From NCBI RefSeq assembly GCF_900168065.1, contig NZ_FUZZ01000002.1, positions 248,001 through 312,000 on the forward strand: a DNA stretch of 64,000 nucleotides. The letters run 5' to 3'. The position numbers and the translations under genes are program-made. Shown piece after piece: positions 8,494 to 17,835 of the stretch. The notes under the pieces were generated by a model, which was given only the letters and a program-made list of their open reading frames with translations, did no database searches and was not told where the DNA came from. Positions within the stretch are counted from its first letter, which is position 1. Every line of letters begins with the position of its first letter. This stretch comes from Chitinophaga ginsengisegetis (GTDB taxonomy: Bacteria; Bacteroidota; Bacteroidia; Chitinophagales; Chitinophagaceae).

Positions 8494-9678
8494 TTACAGG
8501 AATGTCTGGTTCTTACTCACCTGCTCGCATATACGTTGTACGGTGCTATCGGAAGTAAATCCGTCTGCCGGCGTGTTGATGGCATAGTCCAGCATTTTAT
8601 CCACTGTGGTAACGGCAACGTGCATACGGGTATCTGACGAGGCATAATATACAAAGATATTTCCTTCTTCGTCTGTTACCCAGCCGTTGGAAAATAATAC
8701 GTTGGATACATCTCCCACACGCTCCTCTCCTTCCGGCGCCATGAAATAGCCGGCAGGCTTATGTATTACCAGGGTTGGATCTTCCAGTGACGTGATAAAT
8801 ACATAGAGCGTGTAGCGCAGTCCCGCAGCGGTGTTACGCACACCATGCGCTAAATGCAGCCAGCCTTTTTTTGTTTTTATGGGCGCCGGTCCCAGGCCGT
8901 TTTTTGCTTCGTATACCGTGTGATAAACTTTTTTATCCAGCAACTGTTCTTCGTGGATAACGGCGCGGGTGATATCATCTGCCAGTCCGAAGCCGATGCC
9001 ACCGCCGTTTCCGGCTTCAATAAAGCCATCCTGCGGACGGGTATAGAAAGCATATTTGCCGTTTACCAACTCAGGATGCAGCACTACGTTGCGTTGCTGG
9101 GGCGAAGACGTTTTGAGATCCGGCAGACGTTCCCATGAGCGGAGATCTTTGGTGCGGACAATGCCGCATTGCGCTACTGCCGCCAACTGATCGCCCGGCG
9201 CTGCCGCGGGATCCCGGCGTTCCACGCAAAACAGGCCATAGATCCATCCATCTTCATGCTGTGTTAAACGCATATCATACACATTGGTTTCCTTGTCGGC
9301 CACCTGTGGCAGAGCGATGGGGTAATCCCAGAAGCGGAAGTGATCGGTACCGTTCGGACTTTCGGCTACGGCAAAAAAAGATTTACGGTCGTTGCCTTCC
9401 ACCCTGGCCACGAGGTAAAACTTACCATTCAGGCGGATGGTGCCTGCATTGAATACCGCGTTCACGCCTATACGTTCCTGCAGGTGTGGATTAGTGGCCG
9501 GGTTCAGATCAAATTTCCAGAAATAAGGTATATGCGCTGCCGTTAGTACGGGATACTTATACCGGCTATAGATGCCGTTGTAGGTACCTGCAGGTTCATT
9601 GCCGCGTTGTACCAGTTGTTCGTATTGTTCCTGCAACTGTTCCACCTGCATGCTTGTGTTTTTCATTGTATATGCCAT
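8494..9678 (-). CDS. 4-O-beta-D-mannosyl-D-glucose phosphorylase (GH130)
   Basis: This 394-residue GH130 subfamily 1 protein has no signal peptide. Family members phosphorolyse beta-mannosyl-1,4-glucose to mannose 1-phosphate and glucose in the cytoplasm. The sequence carries RYKYPVLTAAHIPYFW, ARVEGNDRKSFFAVAESPNG, and NVYDMRLT with the expected catalytic Asp135, closely resembling the enzyme of Bacteroides fragilis. In that pathway mannobiose is first epimerised to mannosylglucose; no epimerase or mannobiose importer lies in this window, so they must be elsewhere. It is the first gene of the minus-strand mannan operon and is transcribed away from the barrel-protein gene at 10000. Confidence 0.92.
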   Translation of the reverse strand: MAYTMKNTSMQVEQLQEQYEQLVQRGNEPAGTYNGIYSRYKYPVLTAAHIPYFWKFDLNPATNPHLQERIGVNAVFNAGTIRLNGKFYLVARVEGNDRKSFFAVAESPNGTDHFRFWDYPIALPQVADKETNVYDMRLTQHEDGWIYGLFCVERRDPAAAPGDQLAAVAQCGIVRTKDLRSWERLPDLKTSSPQQRNVVLHPELVNGKYAFYTRPQDGFIEAGNGGGIGFGLADDITRAVIHEEQLLDKKVYHTVYEAKNGLGPAPIKTKKGWLHLAHGVRNTAAGLRYTLYVFITSLEDPTLVIHKPAGYFMAPEGEERVGDVSNVLFSNGWVTDEEGNIFVYYASSDTRMHVAVTTVDKMLDYAINTPADGFTSDSTVQRICEQVSKNQTFL

Positions 9679-9999
9679 AAAACCGGTACTTTTTAATCGG
9701 CATTTTATGCCTGCATTAAATCCTGCTGATATAAGTTAAAATGATGCAGCGCTGATATTGCCTGTAAATGTATTTTTATTCATAACGTTCGTACAAGTGT
9801 GATCGTGACATTAAAAGTACGGACGTATCAAATACTTTAATGACACTTTCTTTTCCAAATGTTATACTATTTCAATCAAATGATGATGATAAGTATACTT
9901 TGAGAAAGAGATATCCTTGATAAGATGATCTTCTTTCTCTCAAAAAGAACTTTTAATATTTACTACATTTAGGGCATCAGACTTAAACCCTATTTCCTG
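9679..9999. promoter_or_regulatory. Divergent control region of the mannan operon and the barrel-protein gene
   Basis: This 321-base gap lies between divergent genes and must hold both promoters. An imperfect inverted repeat, CGTTCGTAC (9786-9794) and GTACGGACG (9817-9825), 8 of 9 matching, could be an operator for the mannan operon. A second dyad near 9896-9943 (TTGAG...CTCAA with purine-rich and pyrimidine-rich arms) sits on the barrel-gene side. TACATTTA at 9964-9971 is one base away from the Bacteroidota -7 consensus. No small gene was recognised. Confidence 0.4.
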
Positions 10000-10728
10000 A
10001 TGAAGATAAATTTATACTGTAGCATGAACGTCAGAAAATTACTCATTTCAACCTGTGTAATACTGTTACCGGCTCTTCAGCTGGTTGCGCAGCACAAGCC
10101 CTTTACCTTTGGACTAAACGGCGGATTTAATTTGTCCAACGCCCATGAAACGGTAAACTATATTATTGGAGAGAAGAAGAGTAAACCGGGATTCCAGGTA
10201 GGATTTAATGCCGACTATAACCTATCGGATGCTGTTTATATACGATCCGGTGTTTCGCTTACCACCAAAGGAACCATACATGAGGATGCCGAAAGGTGGA
10301 TTGGAGGTAGCAATGCCCCGATTACTTACAGGAAAATAATAACCAACCAAACTTATCTTCAACTGCCTCTCCTTATCGGATACAAGTTTTCTCTCACTTC
10401 CAGCACCAGGCTTTTTGTACAGGCAGGTGCTTATATTGCTTATGGTATCGGCGGAAAAGAAGTAACCAGGAACAAAACAGTTCATTCATCCGGAGAAACC
10501 AATTATGAAAAAACTTCAACAGATACATTCGGTGAAACACGAACTGGTTTAGCAAAAACGGATTTCGGATTAAGTTCCGGCGTTGGGGTTGAGTATAAAA
10601 GATTTGCACTGGGAGTTAATTATGAGCCGGGCCTGATAAATATCGGGGAGATTAAAGAGGCTGATACTTATTCCAAACGGGATTATAAAAACAGGAATTT
10701 ATCTGTTACGGTTGGGTATAGGTTGTGA
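10000..10728 (+). CDS. Outer-membrane beta-barrel protein, PorT-like
   Basis: This 242-residue protein has a signal peptide (KLLISTCVILLPALQLVAQ) and then alternating beta-strand segments (FTFGLNGGFNLSNAHE, VGFNADYNLSDAVYIRSG, LPLLIGYKFSL, FALGVNYEPGL, LSVTVGYRL). It ends in an aromatic/leucine-rich strand as outer-membrane barrels do. This matches the small PorT-family barrels common in Bacteroidota; substrate and role are unknown. The first ATG is used here, but the ATG at 10024 (MNVRKLL) gives a cleaner signal peptide. It is convergent with the short zeta-like gene, 8 bases apart, with no clear terminator between them. Confidence 0.8.
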   Translation: MKINLYCSMNVRKLLISTCVILLPALQLVAQHKPFTFGLNGGFNLSNAHETVNYIIGEKKSKPGFQVGFNADYNLSDAVYIRSGVSLTTKGTIHEDAERWIGGSNAPITYRKIITNQTYLQLPLLIGYKFSLTSSTRLFVQAGAYIAYGIGGKEVTRNKTVHSSGETNYEKTSTDTFGETRTGLAKTDFGLSSGVGVEYKRFALGVNYEPGLINIGEIKEADTYSKRDYKNRNLSVTVGYRL

Positions 10729-10736
10729 GCCCATTA

Positions 10737-11024
10737 TCAATGAAGATAAAAATCATATTGAAGTACCTGTTGAAATCCGTCTTTCACAGCCTTTTCCAGT
10801 AATGAAGAATGCTTCAGGTAGGTGTTAAAGTCTGTTGTATCAGCTTCAAGGTTGTAATCTCCGAGGTTAACAAATCCCTTTTCCCTGGCGGACTTTTCGA
10901 TATCGTCCGCATTTATATAAGTACCAGTTTTGTATGCCTTCTGGATTTCCTTGATGATTGTGCTTTTACCAGACCCATTGGGACCGGCAAAAACACGCAT
11001 TCTTTTAGCGTTTCTTACCGACAT
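10737..11024 (-). pseudogene. Truncated zeta-type P-loop kinase
   Basis: The 95-residue peptide starts MSVRNAKRMRVF and has a clear Walker A motif (GPNGSGKST) followed by YINADDIEK, as in zeta-toxin/AAA-like kinases of toxin-antitoxin pairs. Family members are usually about 190-200 residues, whereas this one stops after the first half, just before the oppositely oriented barrel gene. The C-terminal half is missing, so it is probably a remnant, though the P-loop frame is intact. Other possible starts are 11036 and 11000; the chosen ATG overlaps the upstream gene by 20 bases. Confidence 0.65.
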
Positions 11025-11322
11025 GGATAACAGCACCTTTTACAAGATTACGTACCTGATACTGCTCACTGGATATCAGGTGAATTTCTGAAATTACCTC
11101 CTGTTTTCCATCCGGCATTTCACGCATCACCTTACCATTTCTCATCAGCGTAACCGGCAAATTCATAGCTCTATTTTCATTAATGGCATTGATTGCCGCA
11201 CGACGTCCAACCGTCTCAAAAAAGTCAGCAGGCAGATGCTCTTCGTACGCACTCAACTCCCCAACCTTCCACCCCTGTTTAAGGGTTTGATAGAATCCAC
11301 TTCTGGTTTTTCTCCTGGACAT
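11005..11322 (-). CDS. Small protein paired with the zeta-like kinase, possible antitoxin
   Basis: The 105-residue basic protein begins MSRRKTRSGFYQTLKQGWKV. I do not recognise a named domain. The middle (FFETVGRRAAINAINENRAM) looks helical and the end beta-rich. Its frame overlaps the start of the zeta-like gene, the usual arrangement of an antitoxin or accessory gene translated first. Inference: the cognate partner of the kinase; with the kinase truncated it may now be unneeded or act alone. Function is otherwise unknown. Confidence 0.6.
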   Translation of the reverse strand: MSRRKTRSGFYQTLKQGWKVGELSAYEEHLPADFFETVGRRAAINAINENRAMNLPVTLMRNGKVMREMPDGKQEVISEIHLISSEQYQVRNLVKGAVIHVGKKR

Positions 11323-11531
11323 AACATTACATTTAAACGCTATGAGTTAATTCATTAATATTAATAAAGATACAATTTTTTCATCAGTGCCCCAATCCAT
11401 ATGCCTATTGTCTCTCATAGTACAATCCAAATCCCCCTCACAATAAAGTGTCCATCTAACACCCAAACCCTTCTCCTGCTTCATTTCTGCGCAAGCCCGC
11501 ATTCCCCACGCCAATTCTCCCCGGATTTGCC

Positions 11532-11539
11532 TAATTTTG
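11532..11539 (+). promoter_or_regulatory. Candidate -7 element of the MFS gene
   Basis: TAATTTTG matches the Bacteroidota -7 consensus TAnnTTTG exactly. It lies 38 bases before the chosen ATG at 11578, which supports that start over the longer frame. No clear TTTG was found at the -33 position. Confidence 0.5.
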
Positions 11540-11577
11540 CACCGTCAAATACCACAAACAGGTGTGGAGCGCAGATC

Positions 11578-12732
11578 ATGTTAGCAGATATTCAAAATGA
11601 AACCGATGCGAGGCAATACCGCATCGCTATTTCCGTCTTCTTTTTCATCTCCGGATTAGGTTATTCTTCCTGGGCCTCCAGGATTCCCTCCATTAAGCAG
11701 CAATTGCATTTAAATGAGGCACAGTTCGGGCTGGTACTACTGGCACTGCCTATCGGGCTGATGCTGACGATGCCCATTACCGGCAGACTGCTGGGGTTAT
11801 TCAGCAGCCGGAAGATCATGGTATTTGGCGCAATGGTGTTTAACCTGATACTGAGCTTACCGGGTTTCACCACCAGTATCTGGCAGCTGGCACTGGTGCT
11901 ATTTTGTTTTGGCTCTGCCCGTAACCTGCTGAACCTCTCCATGAACTCGCAGGCGGTGCAGGTGCAGCACCTGTTCCCACAGTCTATTATGACCACTTTT
12001 CATGGCATCTGGAGCGTGGCGGGCTTTGCCGGCGCGGCTATTGGCTACCTGATGGTGACTATGAACGTGGCGCCTTCCTATCACCTGCTTATGATCAGTA
12101 CATTATTACTGGTATTTACCATCTATTACTATCCCAAAACATTACCGGATCAGCCGGTGAAGGAAACGGTAAAAAGGGCGGCTTTTGCGCTGCCCGATAA
12201 ATCGCTGCTGAAATATTCGCTGATCTGCTTTGCCTGTATGGCTACGGAGAATACGATGTACGACTGGAGCGGGCTATACTTTGAAAAAATTGTTGGCACC
12301 AGCAAATCCACTGCTGTAGCAGCTTTTGGTATATACATGGTAGCCATGACTACCGGACGTTTTATCGGCGACAGGCTCGTAAACCGCCTGGGCATCAAAT
12401 CGATGCTGCTGTATAGCGGCTGGTTTATACTCACCGGGTTATTACTCGCTATAGTGCTGCCTTATCCGGTGACGGCCGGTATCGGGTTTATTTTTGCTGG
12501 TTTGGGAGTAGCGTGTGTAGTGCCGCTGGTATTCAGCCTGGCAGGACGCTCAAAGAGTACTAACAGCGGGCAAACGCTGGCCTCTATTTCTACAATCGGC
12601 TATCTTGGATTCATGGTAGTACCGCCACTGGTGGGATTGGTGGCACAGGCTACCAGTTTACGCTGGTCATTTGCCATTATGGCGATATGCGGATTAGCGA
12701 TTGTAGCCCTGGTGAAAGGAATGAAGGAATAA
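11578..12732 (+). CDS. MFS transporter, YbjJ-like
   Basis: The 384-residue inner-membrane protein has about 12 hydrophobic segments and the start RIAISVFFFISGLGYSSWASRIPSIKQQL, which resembles YbjJ-type major facilitator proteins. The open frame extends upstream to 11401, but that part reads as non-coding (Pro/Ser/Thr-rich, no membrane character) and contains the -7 box, so translation from the ATG at 11578 is preferred. The substrate cannot be inferred. It stands alone and is followed by a strong hairpin shared with the convergent phosphatase gene. Confidence 0.85.
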   Translation: MLADIQNETDARQYRIAISVFFFISGLGYSSWASRIPSIKQQLHLNEAQFGLVLLALPIGLMLTMPITGRLLGLFSSRKIMVFGAMVFNLILSLPGFTTSIWQLALVLFCFGSARNLLNLSMNSQAVQVQHLFPQSIMTTFHGIWSVAGFAGAAIGYLMVTMNVAPSYHLLMISTLLLVFTIYYYPKTLPDQPVKETVKRAAFALPDKSLLKYSLICFACMATENTMYDWSGLYFEKIVGTSKSTAVAAFGIYMVAMTTGRFIGDRLVNRLGIKSMLLYSGWFILTGLLLAIVLPYPVTAGIGFIFAGLGVACVVPLVFSLAGRSKSTNSGQTLASISTIGYLGFMVVPPLVGLVAQATSLRWSFAIMAICGLAIVALVKGMKE

Positions 12733-12765
12733 GTTTAAGCGGAGGGTATTCCCCTCCGCTTAAAC
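12733..12765. terminator. Bidirectional hairpin between convergent genes
   Basis: A perfect 14-bp stem (12733-12746 with 12752-12765) closes a TATTC loop. It begins directly after the MFS stop codon and ends 2 bases before the phosphatase stop, so it can serve both convergent transcripts. Confidence 0.8.
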
Positions 12766-12767
12766 TG

Positions 12768-13577
12768 CTAAATAGTATACTTCTCTTTCAGGATCGCCCT
12801 CTCCTTTTCCCCGATCCCTAATTCTTTCTCAAAGAAATTTTCTACCGTGCCATATTTGCCTTTAATGGCATTAAAAAGACTGTGCAGTAATTCCGGTTTC
12901 AGTTCCAATGCTTTACGGATGGTTTCTTCATCCATACCAGTACTTTGTTGCAGCCCCTGGAACATCCGTTTATTCATAGGCAGCAGGTATACATTGCTGG
13001 CAGTAAAATCTGCTTCGATGGTTTGCTGCGGCACGCCTAATGCGTAGAGGAATAACGCAGTAGCCATACCGGTTCTGTCGCGGCCACCGGTGCAGTGGTA
13101 CATGATAGATTCATTGGCAGGTAACACCAGGAGTTTCTGAAACAGTGGTTTATAACGATCGCCCAGGTATTGGGTGTTGCCGTAAAACTTCTCCAGGAAA
13201 TTACCATTCTTAATAATTTCTCCCATTTGCGCAGCACCAGGCAGACTGTCGCTGCCGGCGGGGCATAGCAGGTAATCTGTTTTTGGTAATAAATGGTCCG
13301 GCGCAGCAGCAGCTTCTTTCACGCCACGGAAATCTATTACAGTGTGGATATGTTTTTGTTCCAGCACGGTGAGGTCCTGGTCTGTCAGGTGGCTTACATC
13401 GGCAGAGCGGAACACTTTTCCCCACACTACTTTTTTGCCATCATTTGTTTTGTATCCGCCTACATCGCGGAAGTTAACCGCTCCCTGCATGCGCACCACT
13501 CTTTGCGCGCTATCGGCTAATTGGGCAAAAGTTGCACCGGGTAAGGCAATAGCCAGTACCAGCATTATTCTTTTCAT
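12768..13577 (-). CDS. Secreted tyrosine-type phosphatase
   Basis: The 269-residue protein has a signal peptide (MKRIMLVLAIALPGATFAQ) and the cysteine phosphatase signature HCTGGRDRTG, with nucleophile Cys162 and Arg168 in the HC-x5-R loop. NFRDVGGYKT and GKVFRSADVSHLT are typical of the Y_phosphatase3 family. As an exported protein it more likely removes phosphate from a nutrient or extracellular substrate than from cell proteins. It follows the TonB-dependent receptor by 30 bases on the same strand. Inference: the pair imports and dephosphorylates the same compound. Substrate unknown. Confidence 0.88.
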   Translation of the reverse strand: MKRIMLVLAIALPGATFAQLADSAQRVVRMQGAVNFRDVGGYKTNDGKKVVWGKVFRSADVSHLTDQDLTVLEQKHIHTVIDFRGVKEAAAAPDHLLPKTDYLLCPAGSDSLPGAAQMGEIIKNGNFLEKFYGNTQYLGDRYKPLFQKLLVLPANESIMYHCTGGRDRTGMATALFLYALGVPQQTIEADFTASNVYLLPMNKRMFQGLQQSTGMDEETIRKALELKPELLHSLFNAIKGKYGTVENFFEKELGIGEKERAILKEKYTI

Positions 13578-13607
13578 ATAGTATTTGTTATTTTTTGAGA
13601 GATGATG

Positions 13608-16484
13608 TTATTTGATGATGTCCCAACGGATACCGGCCTGACCGCGACTGCCATACCATTCTTCAGCGGCAATGCGGCGTTTATCACCCATATAGGTTTT
13701 CAGCGGTTCATTGGTAATGTTATTCAGCTCTGCAAACACCCGTATTTTGGATGTGATGTTTACGGTAGCAGAAGCATCTACTGTAAAGTTCTTATCTGTC
13801 CAGATATAAAAATCCTTGCCCAGCTGCTGATTAATGGTTTCTACCGATGCACCGCGGTAGTTGCCTGCAATACGGATCATCAGACCGTTACGTTCATAGA
13901 AGAGAATGCTGTTAAACAGGTGACGCGATTGATTTGGCAGGCTGGTTTTATCCATGATCTTATTACCGCTGGCGGTTCTTGGCACTTCTACCGAAGAACT
14001 GATAAAAGTATAATTCAATTCTGCGCCCAATCCACTGAGGATACCTGGCAGAAAATCGAACCGTTTGTTGATACCTGCTTCCAGTCCTATGAGGGAGGCA
14101 TCGTTCAGGTTCTTTGCCTGTGCCACCACGTAGTTCGTGTTATTGTCCGTGTAGTAAGTTTTATCTGCAAAAATTACGTTACTGATTTTCTTATAAAAGA
14201 CACCGCCGGAGATGAGACCAATATTTTTAAAATAGTATTCGCCCATCAGATCGAAGTTGTTGGAGAAGGTTGGCTGCAAGTCGGGATTACCTTTGGTGAT
14301 GGTAATAGTAGAGCCGGTATTATCCACAGATTCGCCTGGCGTGAGGTCTGTAAAATTGGGGCGGATAAACGTGCGGGTGTAGGCAGCACGCAAATTGGCC
14401 TGGTCGTTAATGCTGTATTTAAGGTGCAGCATTGGCAACAGCGCATTGTAATTATTTTTTACTGTAGCCGGTGTAATGGTGGTTACTTTTGGTGTGCCTT
14501 CTGCAGTAGCTTTTGATCCATGTAATGTAAATGCGGTGTATTCATTTCTTACACCGGCAATCATTTTCAATTTTTCTGTAAGATCGATTTCTGCCATTGC
14601 ATAAGCTGCTGCTACATTCTCTGTACCTGTATAAATATTGGTAGCATTGGATTTAGACGTGTAATCGGCAAAGCCGTTTTTACGCAGGGTGGCGGTATCG
14701 TACAAATCAAACAGCTGTTGTTTGGTGATGGGATCAATCATAAACTGATCATAGTTGCCTTTCAGTCCCTGGAAGAAACCGCCGCGTACCGGGAAATCAG
14801 TGGTTTGCAGTGTATTCAGCGGCAGCAGGCCCGGGGAATTTGGAATGCCCAGTGCTGCGCCGGGGAGGTACACGATGTTGGAGCCATACATACCGGCGCG
14901 GTCTTTATGGCGGTATTTGGCGCCGAACTTCAGGTTCACCCTGGAAGAGGCGCTTACTTTGAAGTTCACCTGTGCAGTTTTATCTTCTTCTTTTGTATCC
15001 AGTTGCGCAATCACTAACTGCTGCAGGGTGAGCTTCGACGGATCCATTACTTCCCCGCTGTTTTTTATGCCGGCATCAAAGTGTAACGGATCTCCGCCAA
15101 TACCTTGTGGTGAATCGAAACCCCAATACCGTTTTCCATCTGCAGAAAGATTATTAAAACCACCGGTTATTTTCTGACGGAAAGTAGCGATGGGTAATCC
15201 TTTATTACCATTGGTAGGTGGTGTTTCCAGGAAATACTTTGTGTAGTAATCGCTCACCGTCCAGTCCATTTTTACTTTGGAAGACAGCTGGTGTTCACCG
15301 CCCAGTTCACCGCCGTTCAAAACAGTCTGATAGTAAGAGTAGCGATAGTTGTACTGGTAGCGGCTGTTGTTGTAATCCACATAAGATTCATATACCGGGC
15401 GGATATCGTTGAATTTATCCATCAGTCCGCGGAAGAATATTTTATGGGAAGAATTGAATTTATATTCGAGTCCAACGTTGGCGCCATAAGTCTGCCGTTT
15501 ACCCATGTATCGTTTCAGCATAACGGTGCTGACAGACTTCTGCTGTGCCGGATCGGGAAGGCCGGTATTGTAGGCTACTTCAAAGGCATCCGTTCCCCAC
15601 TGGCGGTCCCAGATGGCGCCGGCGATCATCACGCCAAGTTTATCTTTAAAAAAGCGATCACCATATACAAGGGATGCGTTGTAGGTAGCATCTTTTGAGA
15701 AGGTGTTATAACCGCCTGCCGCACTTACATTGAGTGTTCTTTTAGCGGGAGCGGTGCGGGTAATGAAGTTAATGGAACCGCCAATCGCGTCGCCTTCCAT
15801 GTCTGGTGTAATGGCTTTGGCTACCTGTACGTACTGGATAATTTCTGAAGGTACTGCGTCCAGTACAGAGTTGCGGTTACCGAGTACATTGGCGCTTGGC
15901 AGGCGGCTACCGTTAAAAAGAGTAGAGGTCCAGGCGAAGGGCGTACCTCTTACAGTGGCGGCATCGGCTTCACCGTGGTAGCGGGCTACTGCTACGCCCT
16001 GTACGCGTTGTACCGCTTCGGCAGCGTTACGGTCCGGTAATTTACCGATGGCATCCGCCGCGATTACATCCATGATAGCGAGGGAATTCTTTTTGATACT
16101 GAGGGCTTTCACGGTGGAAGGCGCCATTGTTCCTTTCACCAGTACTTCTCCCAGTTTGCCACCGGTAGGCGTTAATGTGATATTACCGGCGTCGTTGATG
16201 CCGGGTTTTACGGTTAGTTCCAGTTGTTGTGTTTCATGTCCTATATAGGATACCAGCAGGATTACTTTGCCGGTAGTGTGTACATTGATAGTGAAGGCGC
16301 CATTCAGATCGGTAGCGGTGCCTTGTTTGCTTCCTGTGGTTTGTACAGAAGCGCCGGGCAGGTGTCCTTCCCTGCCGTTGATAACTCCTTTGATGGTTTG
16401 TGCCTTTGCCGTGCCGGCCATTACCAGCAGGAGCAGTAATGTAAGGTAACGGGAGCTTTTTAATGGTTTAAAAATGCGATCCAT
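13608..16484 (-). CDS. TonB-dependent outer-membrane receptor
   Basis: The 958-residue protein begins at MDRIFKPLKSSRY and has a signal peptide ending AGTAKAQ. A carboxypeptidase-regulatory-like domain (about residues 25-110) is followed by a plug (SIKKNSLAIMDVIAADAIGK, AEAVQRVQGV) and a long barrel. The plug style and the IRVFAELNNITNEPL end resemble the Caulobacter/Xanthomonas-type receptors rather than SusC, and no SusD follows. The frame continues upstream to 16613, but that stretch has no signal sequence. It would import a ligand across the outer membrane; the ligand may be phosphorylated, given the phosphatase behind it. A membrane AraC regulator diverges from it. Confidence 0.9.
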   Translation of the reverse strand: MDRIFKPLKSSRYLTLLLLLVMAGTAKAQTIKGVINGREGHLPGASVQTTGSKQGTATDLNGAFTINVHTTGKVILLVSYIGHETQQLELTVKPGINDAGNITLTPTGGKLGEVLVKGTMAPSTVKALSIKKNSLAIMDVIAADAIGKLPDRNAAEAVQRVQGVAVARYHGEADAATVRGTPFAWTSTLFNGSRLPSANVLGNRNSVLDAVPSEIIQYVQVAKAITPDMEGDAIGGSINFITRTAPAKRTLNVSAAGGYNTFSKDATYNASLVYGDRFFKDKLGVMIAGAIWDRQWGTDAFEVAYNTGLPDPAQQKSVSTVMLKRYMGKRQTYGANVGLEYKFNSSHKIFFRGLMDKFNDIRPVYESYVDYNNSRYQYNYRYSYYQTVLNGGELGGEHQLSSKVKMDWTVSDYYTKYFLETPPTNGNKGLPIATFRQKITGGFNNLSADGKRYWGFDSPQGIGGDPLHFDAGIKNSGEVMDPSKLTLQQLVIAQLDTKEEDKTAQVNFKVSASSRVNLKFGAKYRHKDRAGMYGSNIVYLPGAALGIPNSPGLLPLNTLQTTDFPVRGGFFQGLKGNYDQFMIDPITKQQLFDLYDTATLRKNGFADYTSKSNATNIYTGTENVAAAYAMAEIDLTEKLKMIAGVRNEYTAFTLHGSKATAEGTPKVTTITPATVKNNYNALLPMLHLKYSINDQANLRAAYTRTFIRPNFTDLTPGESVDNTGSTITITKGNPDLQPTFSNNFDLMGEYYFKNIGLISGGVFYKKISNVIFADKTYYTDNNTNYVVAQAKNLNDASLIGLEAGINKRFDFLPGILSGLGAELNYTFISSSVEVPRTASGNKIMDKTSLPNQSRHLFNSILFYERNGLMIRIAGNYRGASVETINQQLGKDFYIWTDKNFTVDASATVNITSKIRVFAELNNITNEPLKTYMGDKRRIAAEEWYGSRGQAGIRWDIIK

Positions 16485-16713
16485 ATGAAGGTATTTTTCA
16501 ACAAAAGTGGGGGTTGCTGATGATGAGTTCGACCGCATCCAACTACTGCTACGTGTATACGTATTTTCCGTTTTAAACGTACTCACTTTTATTGAAAACC
16601 AATGCATTACCATGTGTTACGAAATCATTACCAAATAGGGCGGCAGCTGTCTGAAACCGCAGGTTTAACATTCCGGTAATATTGGTTTTATACTTTCGGT
16701 GCATATCCGCACT

Positions 16714-17835
16714 ATGATATATGTTATTGCCATCGGAGCATTTCAGGCGCTTACCGCAGTTGCTTTATTAGGAAGCAGTAAATTGCGCAGTAAAGCAGAT
16801 TTTCTGCTGATCCTGTTGCTATGCTGTATTGCTGCGCATCTTGCTATTAAATTCTGTATATATTCTTTTGTGAACGACAACGAGGTTCGTACACAGATGA
16901 ATACATTTATCGGTTTTTGTTACGGACCGTTACTGTATTTATATGCGTGCCAGCGGCGGGATGCTGCATTTATTCCTGCTTCGCGGTGGTATGTTTTTCT
17001 TCCTTTCATACTAGGTGCAGTGGGTTATCTTACGGTGGTGTGCGTGCTGATGTGGTCGGCGGATGCCGGTCACGCGGTATTGTATTACTACAATGAAACC
17101 ACCACCTGGATGATGATGGTGTTGGGTTTCCTCTTTCCCGGATTATCGCTCCGTATTGCGAAGCAATTACCTGATATGCCGCAGGAGAAGAAGCTGATTA
17201 ACAGTATCAGCTACCTGTTGGGTGTTATCAGCATTATTTCGCTGGGGTTTAAAACGGCGCAGTCGGTGCACCTGCTGGATAGCTCGTATAACTATAATAT
17301 TATCTGCAGAGATATCGTATATTCCTTACTGTTAGTGGTGTGCCTCGTGATTATCCGGTACAAGTATGTGGGAATTATAGGTGCGCAGCCGGTGAAGGCA
17401 GCGGCGCAAACAGTAGCAGCGGCGGAGGTATTGCCTTCCCGCAGGATGCAGCTCAGTACCGAAGAGCAGCGGTTACTATTGCAATCGCTGGAAGCTTATC
17501 TCCATAAAACAAAAATATTCACGGATGCTGAGTTAAACCTCGACAAGCTCGCGCAGGGCGCCGGGATCAGTAAGTATCATATTTCAGAAACGCTGAACAG
17601 TTATGCAGGGAAGTCGTTTTACCAGTATATCAATGAATGGCGTATCCGGCGGGCGATGGAGCAGATCCGCTTCATGAACGAAAAAGCACTGCCGGTGAAT
17701 GTGTTAACACTGGCTTATGATTGTGGCTTTAAAGCCAAATCATCTTTTAACCAGTATTTTAAAAAGATTACCGGTCTTACACCTACTGAATATATCAAAT
17801 CACTGGTGGCTGCCAGCGTAACTATTCACGAGTGA
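16714..17835 (+). CDS. Membrane-bound AraC-family regulator
   Basis: The 373-residue protein has an N-terminal half with about seven hydrophobic helices (MIYVIAIGAFQALTAVALLG onward) and a C-terminal AraC DNA-binding domain with two helix-turn-helix units (about residues 265-365), including LAYDCGFKAKSSFNQYFKK. The ATG at 16714 is preferred to the GTG at 16699. Proteins of this design sense a signal at the membrane and act directly on DNA. It diverges from the receptor/phosphatase operon across 229 bases, so it probably controls that operon. The 3' end overlaps the convergent LysR gene by 36 bases. Confidence 0.85.
   Translation: MIYVIAIGAFQALTAVALLGSSKLRSKADFLLILLLCCIAAHLAIKFCIYSFVNDNEVRTQMNTFIGFCYGPLLYLYACQRRDAAFIPASRWYVFLPFILGAVGYLTVVCVLMWSADAGHAVLYYYNETTTWMMMVLGFLFPGLSLRIAKQLPDMPQEKKLINSISYLLGVISIISLGFKTAQSVHLLDSSYNYNIICRDIVYSLLLVVCLVIIRYKYVGIIGAQPVKAAAQTVAAAEVLPSRRMQLSTEEQRLLLQSLEAYLHKTKIFTDAELNLDKLAQGAGISKYHISETLNSYAGKSFYQYINEWRIRRAMEQIRFMNEKALPVNVLTLAYDCGFKAKSSFNQYFKKITGLTPTEYIKSLVAASVTIHE

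Noticed and set aside
11401..11577. N-terminal extension of the MFS transporter
   Set aside because: Pro/Ser/Thr-rich with no membrane character, and it contains an exact -7 box; the start at 11578 fits better.
13602..14516. 304-codon frame antisense to the TonB-dependent receptor
   Set aside because: A shadow of the receptor gene on the other strand, rich in Cys/His/Phe with no domain.
16485..16613. N-terminal extension of the TonB-dependent receptor
   Set aside because: It would bury the signal peptide 45 residues inside the protein.
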